Source of the DNA: Kineosporia corallincola
GTDB taxonomy: Bacteria > Actinomycetota > Actinomycetes > Actinomycetales > Kineosporiaceae
Length of the DNA: 64,000 bases
Direction of reading: 5' to 3'
Assembly: GCF_018499875.1 (NCBI RefSeq)
Contig: NZ_JAHBAY010000006.1
Span: forward strand, 434,001 to 498,000
In this document: piece by piece, positions 33,731-43,739 of the stretch
Layout: each line of letters opens with the position of its first letter
Position numbering within the stretch: the first letter of the stretch is position 1
Program-made: the position numbers and the translations under genes
Notes under the pieces: model-generated
Told to the model about the DNA's origin: nothing
Seen by the model: the letters and a program-made list of their open reading frames with translations, nothing else
Databases searched by the model: none

Positions 33731-36700
33731 TCAGTCCCAGTGCGGAGGGCGCTCGCGGAGGATGTCGTCGTCGCGACCGGACGACCGTTCGTCGCCCCAA
33801 CCCTCGTCACGGTCGTCGTCAGAGCGATCGGGGAAGGCAGGTTCGTCGTCTTCAGGTCCCACGGCACCAGAGAATACCTGCCGCGACAGGTCGATGATGG
33901 ACGGCGGAACATCCTCGGAAAGCGCCTCGGGCAAGTCCAGCTCGTCCTGCGCCACCACGACATCCGGCAGCACGATGTTCTGCCCGGCGACGTCCGGAAG
34001 CACGACGTCGGGTCCCGTGGCGGCGGCCCCCGTCACGTCCGGGCCCGCCACGTCCGGGCCCGCCACGTGCAACCCCGCAACGCCCAGCCTCGCAGCGCCC
34101 GGTCCCGCAACGTCCGGCAGCACGCCATCAGCAGACGAGCCCTCAGCCCGCACGGCATCAGGCACTGACTCCTCCGGCGCAGAAACGTCCGGCAGCACCA
34201 CATCCGCCCCCGCCCCCAAGCCCGGAACCGAGCCCTCCCGAACGGCATACGCCTCAGGCGGCAGCGGGCTCGTCATCGCCGCCTCCCACACCTCGCGCAC
34301 CCGGGCGACCTCGCGGTCCGGGTCGGTGAAGAGGTCCATGGCGGAGATCCGGCAGTACGCCCAGCCCGCACGTTCCCAGCGCCCGGGCCGGTGGCGTTCG
34401 CGTTCGCGGGTGTTGCGGGAGGCGAAGGCGGGGCCGTCCAGGTCGACGGCCACCAGCATCCGGCCCGGCACCCGGGGGTCGGCCACCGCGATGTCGAGGG
34501 GCCAGGCACCGTCCCAGACCCGCATGCGCACCGGCAGCCCGACGGCGGCGAGCCGGTCCCGCAGGTCGGTGACCAGCGCGTCCGAGGTTTTGGGCATCCG
34601 GCCCGCGCTCCCGGTGCCCCGGCCCCCGGCGGCCAGCAGCACGTCGCGCAGCAGCCGGGCCCCCGCCGTCCTCAAACGGTCGACCAGCATGTCGTCGGCG
34701 GTGAAACAGCAGACCACGGTGGTGCGGTGCCGAGACCTGCTGACCGCGGTGGTGAGCGCGGCTGCCCCCTTGTCACCGTCGAGCACGCCGAACCGGTGCA
34801 GCACCCGGCCGTGCGGAGTGCGGGCCAGGCCGATCGAGACGATGGCCGCGTCCCGCTCGATACCGAGGAGACGCTGCACCGGGCGGATCGTGAACGGCTC
34901 GGCCAGGCCGGCCCGGCGCTGCTGGCTCAGCCACTGGGCGAGCACCGTGCGCTCAGGCAGGCTGATCCGCAGCGACTCCTCGATCCGCTCGGCGTGCCGC
35001 TCGCTCAGGGTGATCACGATCAGCGACTGCTCGGGATGACGCAGGGCGTGCCGTTCCACCAGGTCGATCACCCGGGCCACCTCGCCGTCCGCGCTGACCG
35101 GCAGTTCCTCGCCGGGCGGCGGGATGGCGATGCCGTCGGCCACGGCCTCCAGGAACAACGGAGCGTGCACGCCGATGCCGGGGGTCTGCTGCCAGCCCTC
35201 CGGGTAGCGAGGGGCGAGCGGCAGCAGCATGCGGCCGTCCACGGTGCGGTGGTCGCGGTCGAGGCGGCAGACCCGGGCGAACGGGGCGAGCGACTCGACC
35301 ACCGACTTGCTGCCGTCGGGCGGGGCCAGTCGCCGCCGGTCCCCGGCCACGATCACCTGAGCACCACGAGCCAGGGCGGCGACCACCTCGGGCAGGCCGA
35401 TGTGCCCGGCGTCGTCCACCACCACGGTGTCGACGACCGGGGTGACGTCCGGATCGGCGGGCGCCAGGCAGGCGGCGACGGTGTCGGGGCTCATCACCCA
35501 GACCGGGGTCAGCGCGGAGAGCACGTCACCGCAGCGGCGCACCAGATCGGACAGCCGGGGCCGCGAGTCGTCGCGGGTCAGCCAGGTGCGCAGCACCTTC
35601 ATCTGCTCCGGCTGGGCGGCGACCGCCTTGGCGGCCCGGGTGGTGACGGCGGTGCGCACCAGCGCCGAACCGGTGCGGATCCGGTCGGTCTCGGCGGCAC
35701 GCAACTGTGTGGCGGCGGTGCGCAGGGCCAGCGGGTCGTGACCGGCGAGCCGGGGGTCGGAACGCACGATGCTGTCCCGCACCGACGACCACCAGGACAG
35801 GTCGAACTCACCGTCGACGGCGTCCGGCCCGATCCGGCGGGTGCGCAGGTCGTCGACGAGCTCGGCCAGACCGGCGTCACGCAGGGACTGGAGCAGCCGG
35901 GCCCGGCGGGGCTGACCGAGGATGCCCTGGGTGTCGGCGGCCAGGTCGGCGATCCGCTGCTCCAGGTCGTCGAGCGGCATCGAGCGCAGGTCCGGTGTGG
36001 GCGTGCCGGCGAAGGTCTCGGCCAGCACGGCGATCGCGCCCGTCACCGAGCTCACCGTGGCCGAGGCCTCGGTGAGTCCCACCACGACCCGGGGGGTGGA
36101 CGGCGTGAGCGCGTACTCGTGCCAGCGGTTCAGCAGGTCCTGCGCCGTGCCCAGCAGGCGGTACAGGTCGGGCACCGAGACGCCAGGACGCACCAGGCCC
36201 TGGGCCTGACGGCGCAGACGGCGACGTTCCACCCGGCCCGGGCCACTTCCGTCGGTGGGCCGTTCGGTGCGCGGTGCCACGGCCAGGGCAAGCCGCGCGA
36301 GCGGGGCCTCGAACAGCTGCGGCAGCATCGAGTCGACCACCTCGCGCACGCCGAGCAGCAGGTTGAGCAGCGGCAGCCACTCCTCCGCGGTGGTGGCCGG
36401 GCGCAGGCCCGCCGCGGCGGTCACGCCGTCCATCGCGATCCGGGTGCGGCGCAGCCCGGCCCGCAGCACCAGCGCGGCCTCCAGCGCCTTGTGGGCCTGG
36501 GCGTTCGTCGTGACCTGGGCGTCGTACCAACGGGTGTCGGTCCGGGTCAGGGTGAACGCCCCGGCCGCGGCGGCCGCGTGCAGATGGGCCCGCACCCGCT
36601 CCCGGGTGATCCCGTCCAGGCTGTTCAGCACCTCGTCGCCGAGCCGGACCCCACCGGCACCAGCACCAGAGACAGCAGCGCCAGAGTCAGCGGTGAGATC

Positions 36701-38212
36701 GGCCAGCGCCACCATCGCGTCGTAGGCGCTGACGCCCCAGGGCCGGCGCACCTCGTGCAGAGCGGTGACGTCGTCGTCGAGCAGCGCCCGGGCCCGGCGC
36801 ACGGTCTGCGCCGAGTCGTCGTCCAGGGCGGCCTTGCCGACCGGCGGCAACTGCCCGCGTGGCAGGTCACCGGTGGCGGCGCTCAGGGCAGCGGTGAGCG
36901 TCGCGGTCAGCGGCGCGGTGCGGGTGGCGGGCCGGCCTCCGGGCGAGTCCCGCAGGTCGAGCACCAGCTCGCCGATGCCGGCCTGGTGCAGCCGGCTGAG
37001 CAGGGTCTCGGTGCTGGCCCGGCGCGGGCTGAGGATCAGCACCCGGCGCCCGGACGCCACCAGCCCGGCGATCGCGGCGGCCAGCGTGTGGGTGGCGCCG
37101 GAGCCGGGCGGGCCCTCGATCACCAGGTGCTCACCGCGCAGCGCGGCGGTCACCGCCTCGGTCTGGGCCGGGTCACAGTCGAGCACCAGCAGTTCGTCCG
37201 CCGGGTCGGCCTCCTTCGGCGGGCTGACCGGCCGGGCGCCACGGGGACCGAGCCGCCCGACCACGGCCAGGCGGCGCGAGTCGCGCGGTTCCGGCTCGGG
37301 CCTGCGGCCGCCGGGCGCGCCCGGCCCCGGCTGCTGAGCGCCCGGTTTCTGATGAGGAATCAGGGACGACGAGGAGTCCGCGCCCTCGCCCCCGCCCTCG
37401 GTGCCCGGCAGCCGGATCACGGCCGGGGTGGTGGCCTCGGCCACGGAGCGCAGCAGTTCGTTGGCGGCGATGGCGGGCAACGCGGCGTCCAGGTCGGCCA
37501 GCACCGCGCCGGAGCCGGCCGCGAAGGTGGCCAGCACCAGGCTGCGCTCGATCGCGAAACCGCGCAGCGCGCCGCAGTGTTCCTCCAGCCAGGAGTACAC
37601 CGGGCGGGGGTCGAAGCCCTTGTCACCGTTGGCGAGCGCGGCCAGCTCGGCGCCGTCCGCCTCGATGCCGTGTTCCTCGACCAGGATCCGGATCAGCTCG
37701 GGATTGATCAGGACGGCGTCGTCGAGGTCGAGGTCGAAGTCGCTCTCGCCGCCGCGCGGGCGGATCGAGCAGGCGCGCAGCACGACCGGGGCGTGCACCA
37801 GGTCGCCGGGGGTGCCCGGGGCGTCCGGGTCGTCGGGCCGCCAGGTGGCCACACCGATGGACAGGCAGCAGGCCTGCACGCCGCGCTGGGCCGACAGCAC
37901 GATGGCCGAGCGGCGGATCATCCGGACCTGGTTCCAGGCCACGTCGTGGGCCTCGGGCTCACGGAACAGGCTGGAGAGCCGGGTGGGGCGGCCGGCGAAG
38001 AGCTGGGCCAGGCCGGAGGGGTGCGCGTGGGTGAGTTCCAGCCAGGAGGCGCGGGCCTGCGGGCCGGTGGTGACCAGGGTGTCGGGCAGGCCGGACCCGG
38101 CGAGAGCGCGGCGCCAGGCGTCGACGGCGGCCCCGAGTTGCGCAGGGCGCTCGACATGGGGCGTCAGGGGCCGCTGCGTCAGCGACCCCCCGGCGGACTG
38201 CTCGGGCACCAC
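33731..38212 (-). CDS. Giant SF1-helicase-like ATPase with restriction-endonuclease-like C-terminal domain
   Basis: A 1493-residue protein related to DUF4011/MTES_1575-type helicases. The N-terminal 340 residues are specific to this family. The Walker A site, near residue 365, reads IEGPPGSGATHTLAAA, with Ala in place of the catalytic Lys. Motif II is VVVDDAGHIGLPE (DEAG expected) and motif III is VIVAGDRRRLAPP. Motif V/VI-like regions (IVSIGLARTPHGRVLHRFG, TTAVSRSRHRTTVV) follow. The segment WPLDIAVADPRVPGRMLVAV, with downstream R/E residues and GWAYCRIS, resembles the PD-(D/E)XK module. The tail has PDV-rich repeats and ends EGWGDE...RERPPHWD. ATP hydrolysis is doubtful. GTG start at 38212 (38209 also possible). 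A role in DNA repair or defence is inference. Confidence 0.82.
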   Translation of the reverse strand: MVPEQSAGGSLTQRPLTPHVERPAQLGAAVDAWRRALAGSGLPDTLVTTGPQARASWLELTHAHPSGLAQLFAGRPTRLSSLFREPEAHDVAWNQVRMIRRSAIVLSAQRGVQACCLSIGVATWRPDDPDAPGTPGDLVHAPVVLRACSIRPRGGESDFDLDLDDAVLINPELIRILVEEHGIEADGAELAALANGDKGFDPRPVYSWLEEHCGALRGFAIERSLVLATFAAGSGAVLADLDAALPAIAANELLRSVAEATTPAVIRLPGTEGGGEGADSSSSLIPHQKPGAQQPGPGAPGGRRPEPEPRDSRRLAVVGRLGPRGARPVSPPKEADPADELLVLDCDPAQTEAVTAALRGEHLVIEGPPGSGATHTLAAAIAGLVASGRRVLILSPRRASTETLLSRLHQAGIGELVLDLRDSPGGRPATRTAPLTATLTAALSAATGDLPRGQLPPVGKAALDDDSAQTVRRARALLDDDVTALHEVRRPWGVSAYDAMVALADLTADSGAAVSGAGAGGVRLGDEVLNSLDGITRERVRAHLHAAAAAGAFTLTRTDTRWYDAQVTTNAQAHKALEAALVLRAGLRRTRIAMDGVTAAAGLRPATTAEEWLPLLNLLLGVREVVDSMLPQLFEAPLARLALAVAPRTERPTDGSGPGRVERRRLRRQAQGLVRPGVSVPDLYRLLGTAQDLLNRWHEYALTPSTPRVVVGLTEASATVSSVTGAIAVLAETFAGTPTPDLRSMPLDDLEQRIADLAADTQGILGQPRRARLLQSLRDAGLAELVDDLRTRRIGPDAVDGEFDLSWWSSVRDSIVRSDPRLAGHDPLALRTAATQLRAAETDRIRTGSALVRTAVTTRAAKAVAAQPEQMKVLRTWLTRDDSRPRLSDLVRRCGDVLSALTPVWVMSPDTVAACLAPADPDVTPVVDTVVVDDAGHIGLPEVVAALARGAQVIVAGDRRRLAPPDGSKSVVESLAPFARVCRLDRDHRTVDGRMLLPLAPRYPEGWQQTPGIGVHAPLFLEAVADGIAIPPPGEELPVSADGEVARVIDLVERHALRHPEQSLIVITLSERHAERIEESLRISLPERTVLAQWLSQQRRAGLAEPFTIRPVQRLLGIERDAAIVSIGLARTPHGRVLHRFGVLDGDKGAAALTTAVSRSRHRTTVVCCFTADDMLVDRLRTAGARLLRDVLLAAGGRGTGSAGRMPKTSDALVTDLRDRLAAVGLPVRMRVWDGAWPLDIAVADPRVPGRMLVAVDLDGPAFASRNTRERERHRPGRWERAGWAYCRISAMDLFTDPDREVARVREVWEAAMTSPLPPEAYAVREGSVPGLGAGADVVLPDVSAPEESVPDAVRAEGSSADGVLPDVAGPGAARLGVAGLHVAGPDVAGPDVTGAAATGPDVVLPDVAGQNIVLPDVVVAQDELDLPEALSEDVPPSIIDLSRQVFSGAVGPEDDEPAFPDRSDDDRDEGWGDERSSGRDDDILRERPPHWD

Positions 38213-38427
38213 CCAACGCTAGCCCGCACGACCCTGCGGACCCAGAATGCGCTCCCGGCGCGCCGGGAGCGCCCTGACGACGACACCCGCTCGGAGGACG
38301 GCCCGGCCCACCGCACGGACGAGTAACAACCCTGGTCGGAGCCGGGATTCAGCCGTCACGGCGAGATTCCGGCGCGGCTGCGCCGAAATCCACCGTGATC
38401 AGCGACACTCCGGACCGGGCGCCGCGT

Positions 38428-38982
38428 TCAGGCGGCCAGCAGCATCGCCAGCACCGCGGTGTCCGGATCGAGCGCGGGGTCCACCCCGACCTTGCTGACC
38501 AGCCGGGTGATCGTGCCGTCCCGTTCGGCCTCCACCCACGACGCCCGGTGGTCGAGGCCGAGGTGCGGGATGCCGGGCAGCAGCACGCAACCCGACGCCG
38601 CGTTGGACGCCTCCGGGATCGACGGCCGGTTCTCCGAGGGTGGATGCAGGAGCAGCAGGGCCGGCGGGGTGTGGCCGCCGAACTCGCCGGGGGCCGGGGC
38701 ACCGTCGCCGAGCACCGGCCCGGCACTGGTGACCAGGCCGACCGCGCCCGGCAGCGGTCCTTCCGGGGTGTCTTCGACCGCCCGGAACACGGTGGTGGTC
38801 GGCACCAGTCCCGGCACCGCCGCGAGTCGTACCGCGAGGGTGAGGAACTGCGCCCACTCCCTGGTCGAGGACGGCCATCGGCCGCTGACCACGAAGCCGC
38901 TCAGCAGGTCGTCGCCGCCCTGGAAGGGCGCGATCTCCACGTTCAGCGGCTGGTTGACCGGGTTGCTGTTGGAATCCGACAT
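38428..38982 (-). CDS. Hypothetical soluble protein
   Basis: A 184-residue protein starting MSDSNSNPVNQPLNVEIAPF with GGAGGGAG just before the ATG. It is predicted to be a mixed alpha/beta cytoplasmic protein with segments WAQFLTLAVRLAAVPG, TVFRAVEDTPEGPLPGAVGL and DPALDPDTAVLAMLLAA. No signal peptide or membrane helix is seen. I do not recognise the family. It lies 215 bases upstream of the large helicase gene on the same strand and could be co-regulated with it. Confidence 0.75.
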   Translation of the reverse strand: MSDSNSNPVNQPLNVEIAPFQGGDDLLSGFVVSGRWPSSTREWAQFLTLAVRLAAVPGLVPTTTVFRAVEDTPEGPLPGAVGLVTSAGPVLGDGAPAPGEFGGHTPPALLLLHPPSENRPSIPEASNAASGCVLLPGIPHLGLDHRASWVEAERDGTITRLVSKVGVDPALDPDTAVLAMLLAA

Positions 38983-39168
38983 GGCAGCTCCCTCCAACGC
39001 AGGGACGCCCGTGGTGCCCTCGGGACGGACCGGTCACCACGGCGCCCCATCGCACGTGATCACACGGTGCGGCACGAGGGCACTGGCAGACAAGCCCCCC
39101 AGAGTGCCAGCTTTCAGCATTCCGGCCGTGGCCGTCGCGCCAGGGCTCTCAGCGGCCCTCAGCGGCCC

Positions 39169-39654
39169 TCAGCGCCGGTCGAACAGGGTGCGCCCGGTCT
39201 GCGCGAACTTCTCCGCCTCGGCCAGGCATCGCAGCACCTGGGATTCCATCAGCGGGGTGGGCAGACGGCCGGGCTCGAACCAGCCGACAGCCAGCGACTC
39301 GTCATCACCGACCACCGCCTCGCCGCCGGTCGGGCGGCAGGCGAAGAAGTGGTCGACGTAGACGGTGCGGTCGCCGTTCGGGTACACCGTGGGCTGCGTG
39401 GTGTGGATCGAGATCAGGTCGGTCACCTCGACCTCGACCCCGGTCTCCTCCTGCACCTCGCGGACCAGGCTGAAGGCCATCTCCTCGCCCGGCTCGGAGA
39501 TACCGCTGGGCAGTGCCCACAGCCCGTTGTCCGCGCGCTGGCCGAGCAGGATCCGCCCGGCCTCGTCACGCACCAGCCCGGTCACCCCGGGCAGCCACAG
39601 CTCGTCGTTGCCGATCTTCTCGCGCAGCTTGAGGATGAACTCAGGGGTCGCCAT
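39169..39654 (-). CDS. NUDIX hydrolase
   Basis: A 161-residue hydrolase of nucleoside-diphosphate-linked compounds. The Nudix box is complete: GISEPGEEMAFSLVREVQEE followed by TGV, matching GX5EX7REUXEEXGU. The preceding segment ILLGQRADNGLWALPSG is typical of MutT/ADP-ribose-type members. ATG at 39654 is chosen over an in-frame start seven codons earlier. The specific substrate cannot be told. Confidence 0.92.
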   Translation of the reverse strand: MATPEFILKLREKIGNDELWLPGVTGLVRDEAGRILLGQRADNGLWALPSGISEPGEEMAFSLVREVQEETGVEVEVTDLISIHTTQPTVYPNGDRTVYVDHFFACRPTGGEAVVGDDESLAVGWFEPGRLPTPLMESQVLRCLAEAEKFAQTGRTLFDRR

Positions 39655-39684
39655 GTGCCCGAAGCCTACGAGCAACGCGGCTTC

Positions 39685-40440
39685 TCAGGACGCCGAGGCC
39701 CCGCGCTCCTCGAGCATGGTCCGCATCAGGGTGATCTCGGCCTGCTGGCCCTTCACGATGGTCTTGCACAGCGCCACCACGACCGGTTCGTCGGTCAGTT
39801 TCAGCGCCGCCTCGGCCATCGCCACGCCGCCCTCGTGATGCTTGATCATGAGCTGGAGGAACAGGATGTCGGCCTGATCGGTGGGCAGGGTGCGCAGCTT
39901 GTTCACCTCGGCCTGGGTGGCCATGCCGGGCATCAGGCCGTCGGCGTCGAGGTGGGTGTCGCCCGACGACAGGCCGGACAGCTGGTGCTCGGCCTCGTGC
40001 CCCTGCATCCACTCCATCGGCTGGCCACTGCGGCCGATCGACAGGTCCCAGACGTTGAGCCAGCCCTGCATCTGCCCCATCTGGCTGGTCTGGGTGAGCG
40101 CCATGTCGGTGGTGAGGTGGTACATCGCGTCGTCCTCGGTGCGCCGCTGCACGATCGTGGCCATGTCCACCGCCTGGGCGTGGTGGTCGATCATGTCGCG
40201 GGCCAGCCCGGCCGCCGCCGAATTGTCCGACGGCGTGGCCGGGCCCTGCACGTACGACACCAGCAGCACGGTGGCGACCAGCAGCACCAGACCGCCGATC
40301 GCCATCCGGACCAGCGCCCGCCCGGTCAGCCAGGAACCACGGGACGACGAGGGAGCCGGCTCCGGCTCGTCGTCCTCGTACAGCTCCTCGTCGTCCCGCT
40401 CGTCAGCGTCCACGGGTTCAGCCTGGCTGGTGTCACTCAC
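39685..40440 (-). CDS. DUF305-family membrane-anchored protein
   Basis: A 251-residue protein with an acidic N-terminal tail, one membrane helix (about 44-64, MAIGGLVLLVATVLLVSYV) and an extracytoplasmic ferritin-like four-helix DUF305 domain. The paired motifs DMIDHHAQAVDMA and LMIKHHEGGVAMAEAAL carry the His and Asp/Glu residues of the family, suggesting metal binding. GTG at 40440 has AGGAG upstream. It follows the DUF3105 gene by 22 bases; the two are commonly neighbours in actinobacteria. Confidence 0.9.
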   Translation of the reverse strand: MSDTSQAEPVDADERDDEELYEDDEPEPAPSSSRGSWLTGRALVRMAIGGLVLLVATVLLVSYVQGPATPSDNSAAAGLARDMIDHHAQAVDMATIVQRRTEDDAMYHLTTDMALTQTSQMGQMQGWLNVWDLSIGRSGQPMEWMQGHEAEHQLSGLSSGDTHLDADGLMPGMATQAEVNKLRTLPTDQADILFLQLMIKHHEGGVAMAEAALKLTDEPVVVALCKTIVKGQQAEITLMRTMLEERGASAS

Positions 40441-40462
40441 CGTTGCTACTCCTGATCGGGGA

Positions 40463-41098
40463 TCAGCCGGTCGGCGTTCCGACGCCACCGGTGCAGGCGG
40501 CCCCCATCTCGGGGGTCTGCTTGCCCTGCTTGTACTCCTTGATGAATTTCTCGATGCGCGGGTCCGAGGCGCTGTCCACCGACATCTGGACGCCCCACGC
40601 CGACAGGGTGATCGGGTTCGGCAGGTCGGTGTACGGCGACATCGTGATGTAGGTCTGGTTGCCCACGATGTCCTTCAGCTCGTCGACCTCGCTCTCGGCC
40701 AGGTCGGGCTGGTAGGTGATCCAGACCGCGCCGTGCTCCAGGTCGTGCACCGCGTTCTCGTTGGCCACCGGCGCGTCGTAGATGCCGCAGTTCAGCCAGA
40801 CGGGGGCGTGGTCGCCGCCGACCGGCGGGGTCTGCTCGTACTTGACCGTGCCAGACACGTGGTTCTGGCTCAGGTCCTTGTAGGTCTTCACCCCGGTGAG
40901 CGCGACGGCGTCGTCCTTGGCCTGCTCGGAGCGGGCGTTCATCACCACGGCGGTGACGCCGCCGGCGACCGCCAGCACGATCACGGTGGCCCCGGCCGCG
41001 AGCGCGAACCGGTTCCGGCGTTCGCGTGAGGCCTGCTCAGCGCGCAGCTTCGCTGCCTTCTCCGCGGTGGCCTGCCGGGCCTTCCTGGCATTGGTCAT
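40463..41098 (-). CDS. DUF3105-family membrane-anchored protein
   Basis: A 211-residue protein. A basic, Ala-rich cytoplasmic N-terminus (about 1-28) precedes one membrane helix (LAAGATVIVLAVAGGVTAVV) and an outer domain with the DUF3105 hallmark NCGIYDAPVANENAVHDLEH followed by GAVWITYQPDL. The conserved Cys and His residues suggest metal or redox chemistry, but no activity is established. It leads the DUF3105-DUF305 pair and is divergent from the urease operon, with 235 bases between. Confidence 0.9.
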   Translation of the reverse strand: MTNARKARQATAEKAAKLRAEQASRERRNRFALAAGATVIVLAVAGGVTAVVMNARSEQAKDDAVALTGVKTYKDLSQNHVSGTVKYEQTPPVGGDHAPVWLNCGIYDAPVANENAVHDLEHGAVWITYQPDLAESEVDELKDIVGNQTYITMSPYTDLPNPITLSAWGVQMSVDSASDPRIEKFIKEYKQGKQTPEMGAACTGGVGTPTG

Positions 41099-41333
41099 GA
41101 CGGTGTGGTGCCTCTCGGGGGTCACGGGGAGTTCGTCGACAAGTTGCTTACGGACGGCGAAGAGCCTCAGTTCCGACTTCACACAGGAAAACTCGCGGCC
41201 ACGGTACCGCTTCACCAGCGACGACATCAGAACAAGTTCAAGCTTCACATAGATTTCTGTGTGCCGAAGCACCTCTTCGTAACACGCAATCGCTATCGTG
41301 CCGCCGCAGAAACGACGACGAACGGGATGCCGA

Positions 41334-41636
41334 ATGCAGCTGTCACCGCACGAGCAGGAACGTCTCATGCTCTCCTACGCGTCCGACCTGGCCTGGCGGC
41401 GCAAGGATCGCGGCCTCAAGCTGAACCATCCCGAGGCGGTGGCGATCCTCAGCTCGTTCATCCTCGAGGGGGCCCGCGACGGGCGCCTGGTGGCCGATTT
41501 GATGCAGGCCGGCCGTGAGGTCCTGACCAGGGACGACGTGATGGACGGCGTGCCCGAGATGCTGGCCGAGGTGCAGGTCGAGGCCACCTTCCCGGACGGC
41601 ACGAAACTCGTCACCGTGCACCAGCCGATCGCCTGA
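41334..41636 (+). CDS. ureA: Urease gamma subunit
   Basis: A 100-residue structural subunit of urease, which hydrolyses urea to ammonia and carbamate in the cytoplasm. The sequence [20 protein letters not shown], then [20 protein letters not shown] and the ending [15 protein letters not shown] are family-typical. ATG 41334 gives the standard 100 residues. ureB follows 12 bases later. I see no clear GlnR box in the 235 bases upstream. Confidence 0.97.
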   Translation: MQLSPHEQERLMLSYASDLAWRRKDRGLKLNHPEAVAILSSFILEGARDGRLVADLMQAGREVLTRDDVMDGVPEMLAEVQVEATFPDGTKLVTVHQPIA

Positions 41637-41648
41637 GAGGGGTCCGAG

Positions 41649-41975
41649 ATGACATTCACCCCCGGTGAGGTGATCCCCGCCGACGGCGTGATCACCCTGA
41701 ACGAAGGTGCCGAGCGCACCACCGTGCGCGTGGTCAACGCCGGCGACCGGCCGGTCCAGGTCGGCTCGCACTTCCACTTCTCCTCGGCCAACTCGGCGCT
41801 GGAGTTCGACCGTGAGCTGGCGCACGGCAAGCGGCTCGACATCGCCGCCGGCACCGCCGTCCGGTTCGAGCCCGGCGTCGACCGTGAGGTCACCCTGGTG
41901 CCGATCGCGGGCACCCGGGTCGTCCCCGGGCTGAGCCTGCCCGCCCCCGGCGTCCTCGACAAGAAAGAAGGCTGA
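41649..41975 (+). CDS. ureB: Urease beta subunit
   Basis: A 108-residue subunit with the family start [20 protein letters not shown], the strand [20 protein letters not shown] and [19 protein letters not shown]. It is preceded by GAGAGGGGTCCGAG. The spacing to ureA (12 bases) and ureC (4 bases) shows one operon. Confidence 0.97.
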   Translation: MTFTPGEVIPADGVITLNEGAERTTVRVVNAGDRPVQVGSHFHFSSANSALEFDRELAHGKRLDIAAGTAVRFEPGVDREVTLVPIAGTRVVPGLSLPAPGVLDKKEG

Positions 41976-41979
41976 CGGC

Positions 41980-43698
41980 TTGGATCTCACCCGCGCCCGT
42001 TACGCGCAGCTCTACGGCCCCACGGTGGGCGACAAGGTGCGTCTGGCCGACACCGGCCTGTTCATCTCCCCCACCGAGGACCGCTCCGGCGGACCGGGAC
42101 GGGCCGGCGAGGAGGCCGTGTTCGGCGGCGGGAAGGTGCTGCGCGAGTCGATGGGCCAGGGCCGCGCCAGCCGCGCCGAGGGCTCACCCGACCTGGTCAT
42201 CACCGGTGCCCTCGTGCTCGACCACTGGGGCGTGATCAAGGCCGACGTGGGTGTGCGCGACGGCCGGATCGTGGCGCTGGGCAAGGCCGGCAACCCGGAG
42301 ACCATGGACGGCGTGCACCCCCAGCTGGTGGTCGGGCCGAACACCGAGATCCTCGCGGGCAACGGCAAGATCCTCACCGCCGGCGGCATCGACTGCCACG
42401 TGCACTTCATCTGCCCGCAGATCGTGCCGGAGGCCCTGGGCAACGGCATCACCACGCTGATCGGTGGCGGCACCGGCCCGGCCGAGGGCACCAAGGCCAC
42501 CACCGTGACCCCCGGCTCCTGGTACATGGCCCGCATGCTCGAGGCGATGGACGGCCAGCCGGTCAACGTCGCGCTGCTGGGCAAGGGCAACACCGTGTCG
42601 CACGAGGCGATGTGGGAGCAGCTGCGGGCCGGGGCGTCCGGGTTCAAGCTGCACGAGGACTGGGGCACCACGCCCGCGGCGATCGACGCCTGCCTGACCG
42701 TCTGCGACGCCAGCGGCGTGCAGGCCAGCATCCACACCGACACGCTGAACGAGGCCGGCTACGTGGAGAGCACGCTGGCCGCGATCAACGGCCGGGCGAT
42801 CCACAGCTACCACACCGAGGGGGCCGGGGGCGGCCACGCGCCCGACATCATCACGGTGGCGGGCTACGGTCACATCCTCCCGTCGTCCACCAACCCGACC
42901 CGGCCGCACACCGTCAACACGCTGTCGGAGCACCTCGACATGCTGATGGTCTGTCACCACCTCTCCCCGAGCATCCCGGAGGACCTGGCGTTCGCCGAGT
43001 CCCGGATCCGGCCGTCCACCATCGCGGCCGAGGACCTGCTGCACGACCTCGGGGCGATCTCGATGATCGGCTCGGACGCCCAGGCGATGGGCCGGATCGG
43101 CGAGGTGGTGCTGCGTACCTGGCAGACCGCCCACGTGATGAAGACCCGGCGCGGCCTGCTCGACGGCGACGTGGACAACGACAACCTGCGGGCCCGGCGC
43201 TACATCGCGAAGTACACGATCTGCCCGGCCGTGGCGCACGGCATGGAGCGGGAGATCGGGTCGATCGAGACCGGCAAGCTCGCCGACCTGGTGCTCTGGG
43301 ACCCGGCGTTCTTCGGCGTGCGGCCCAGCGTCGTGCTGAAGGGCGGCATGATCGCCTGGGCGCAGATGGGCGACGCGAACGCCTCGATCCCGACCCCGCA
43401 GCCGATCCTGCCGCGCCCGATGTTCGGCGCGGCCCCGAAGGTGGCGGCGGCCACCAGCGTGCACTTCGTCGCCCCGCAGGCGATCGAGGACGGGCTGGCC
43501 GGGCGCCTCAACGTGGACCGGCGACTGGTGGCGGTGGAGAACGTGCGGCGGCGCGGCAAGGCCGACATGCCGGAGAACACCGCGACGCCCGACATCCAGG
43601 TGGATCCGGACACGTTCACGGTGCGCATCGACGGCGAGGTGTGGGAGGAGCAGCCCGCCACCAGCCTGCCGATGGCGCAGCGGTACTTCATGTTCTAA
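41980..43698 (+). CDS. ureC: Urease alpha (catalytic) subunit
   Basis: A 572-residue subunit carrying the two-nickel active site. Visible are [10 protein letters not shown] (first His pair), [12 protein letters not shown] (Lys that is carbamylated), SIHTDTLNE and [12 protein letters not shown] (further His ligands), MVCHHL (mobile-flap catalytic His) and GSDAQAMGR (Asp ligand). All key residues are intact. The start is a TTG, the only in-frame candidate that keeps the conserved N-terminus [17 protein letters not shown], with GAAGG upstream. The operon is then interrupted; ureF comes 2.4 kb later. Confidence 0.97.
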   Translation: MDLTRARYAQLYGPTVGDKVRLADTGLFISPTEDRSGGPGRAGEEAVFGGGKVLRESMGQGRASRAEGSPDLVITGALVLDHWGVIKADVGVRDGRIVALGKAGNPETMDGVHPQLVVGPNTEILAGNGKILTAGGIDCHVHFICPQIVPEALGNGITTLIGGGTGPAEGTKATTVTPGSWYMARMLEAMDGQPVNVALLGKGNTVSHEAMWEQLRAGASGFKLHEDWGTTPAAIDACLTVCDASGVQASIHTDTLNEAGYVESTLAAINGRAIHSYHTEGAGGGHAPDIITVAGYGHILPSSTNPTRPHTVNTLSEHLDMLMVCHHLSPSIPEDLAFAESRIRPSTIAAEDLLHDLGAISMIGSDAQAMGRIGEVVLRTWQTAHVMKTRRGLLDGDVDNDNLRARRYIAKYTICPAVAHGMEREIGSIETGKLADLVLWDPAFFGVRPSVVLKGGMIAWAQMGDANASIPTPQPILPRPMFGAAPKVAAATSVHFVAPQAIEDGLAGRLNVDRRLVAVENVRRRGKADMPENTATPDIQVDPDTFTVRIDGEVWEEQPATSLPMAQRYFMF

Positions 43699-43701
43699 GA
43701 G

Positions 43702-43716
43702 TTAGGCAACCTAACC
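43702..43716 (+). promoter_or_regulatory. Iron-box (DtxR/IdeR/DmdR-type operator)
   Basis: TTAGGCAACCTAACC contains the perfect inverted repeat TTAGG-N3-CCTAA and closely follows the consensus TTAGGTTAGSCTAACCTAA of actinobacterial iron repressors. It lies 4 bases after the ureC stop and 24 before the decayed siderophore-binding gene, which it once would have controlled. Confidence 0.75.
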
Positions 43717-43739
43717 TTGCTCGTGTTGCCTTCCGGCGC

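Noticed and set aside
34391-38326. 1311-codon plus-strand open frame opposite the helicase-like gene
   Set aside because: Composition is Gly/His/Arg-rich without motifs, whereas the minus strand shows ordered SF1-type motifs and a nuclease-like domain.
41099-41333. GlnR box upstream of ureA
   Set aside because: A GTAAC is present near 41279, but no properly spaced GAAAC-type second half follows.
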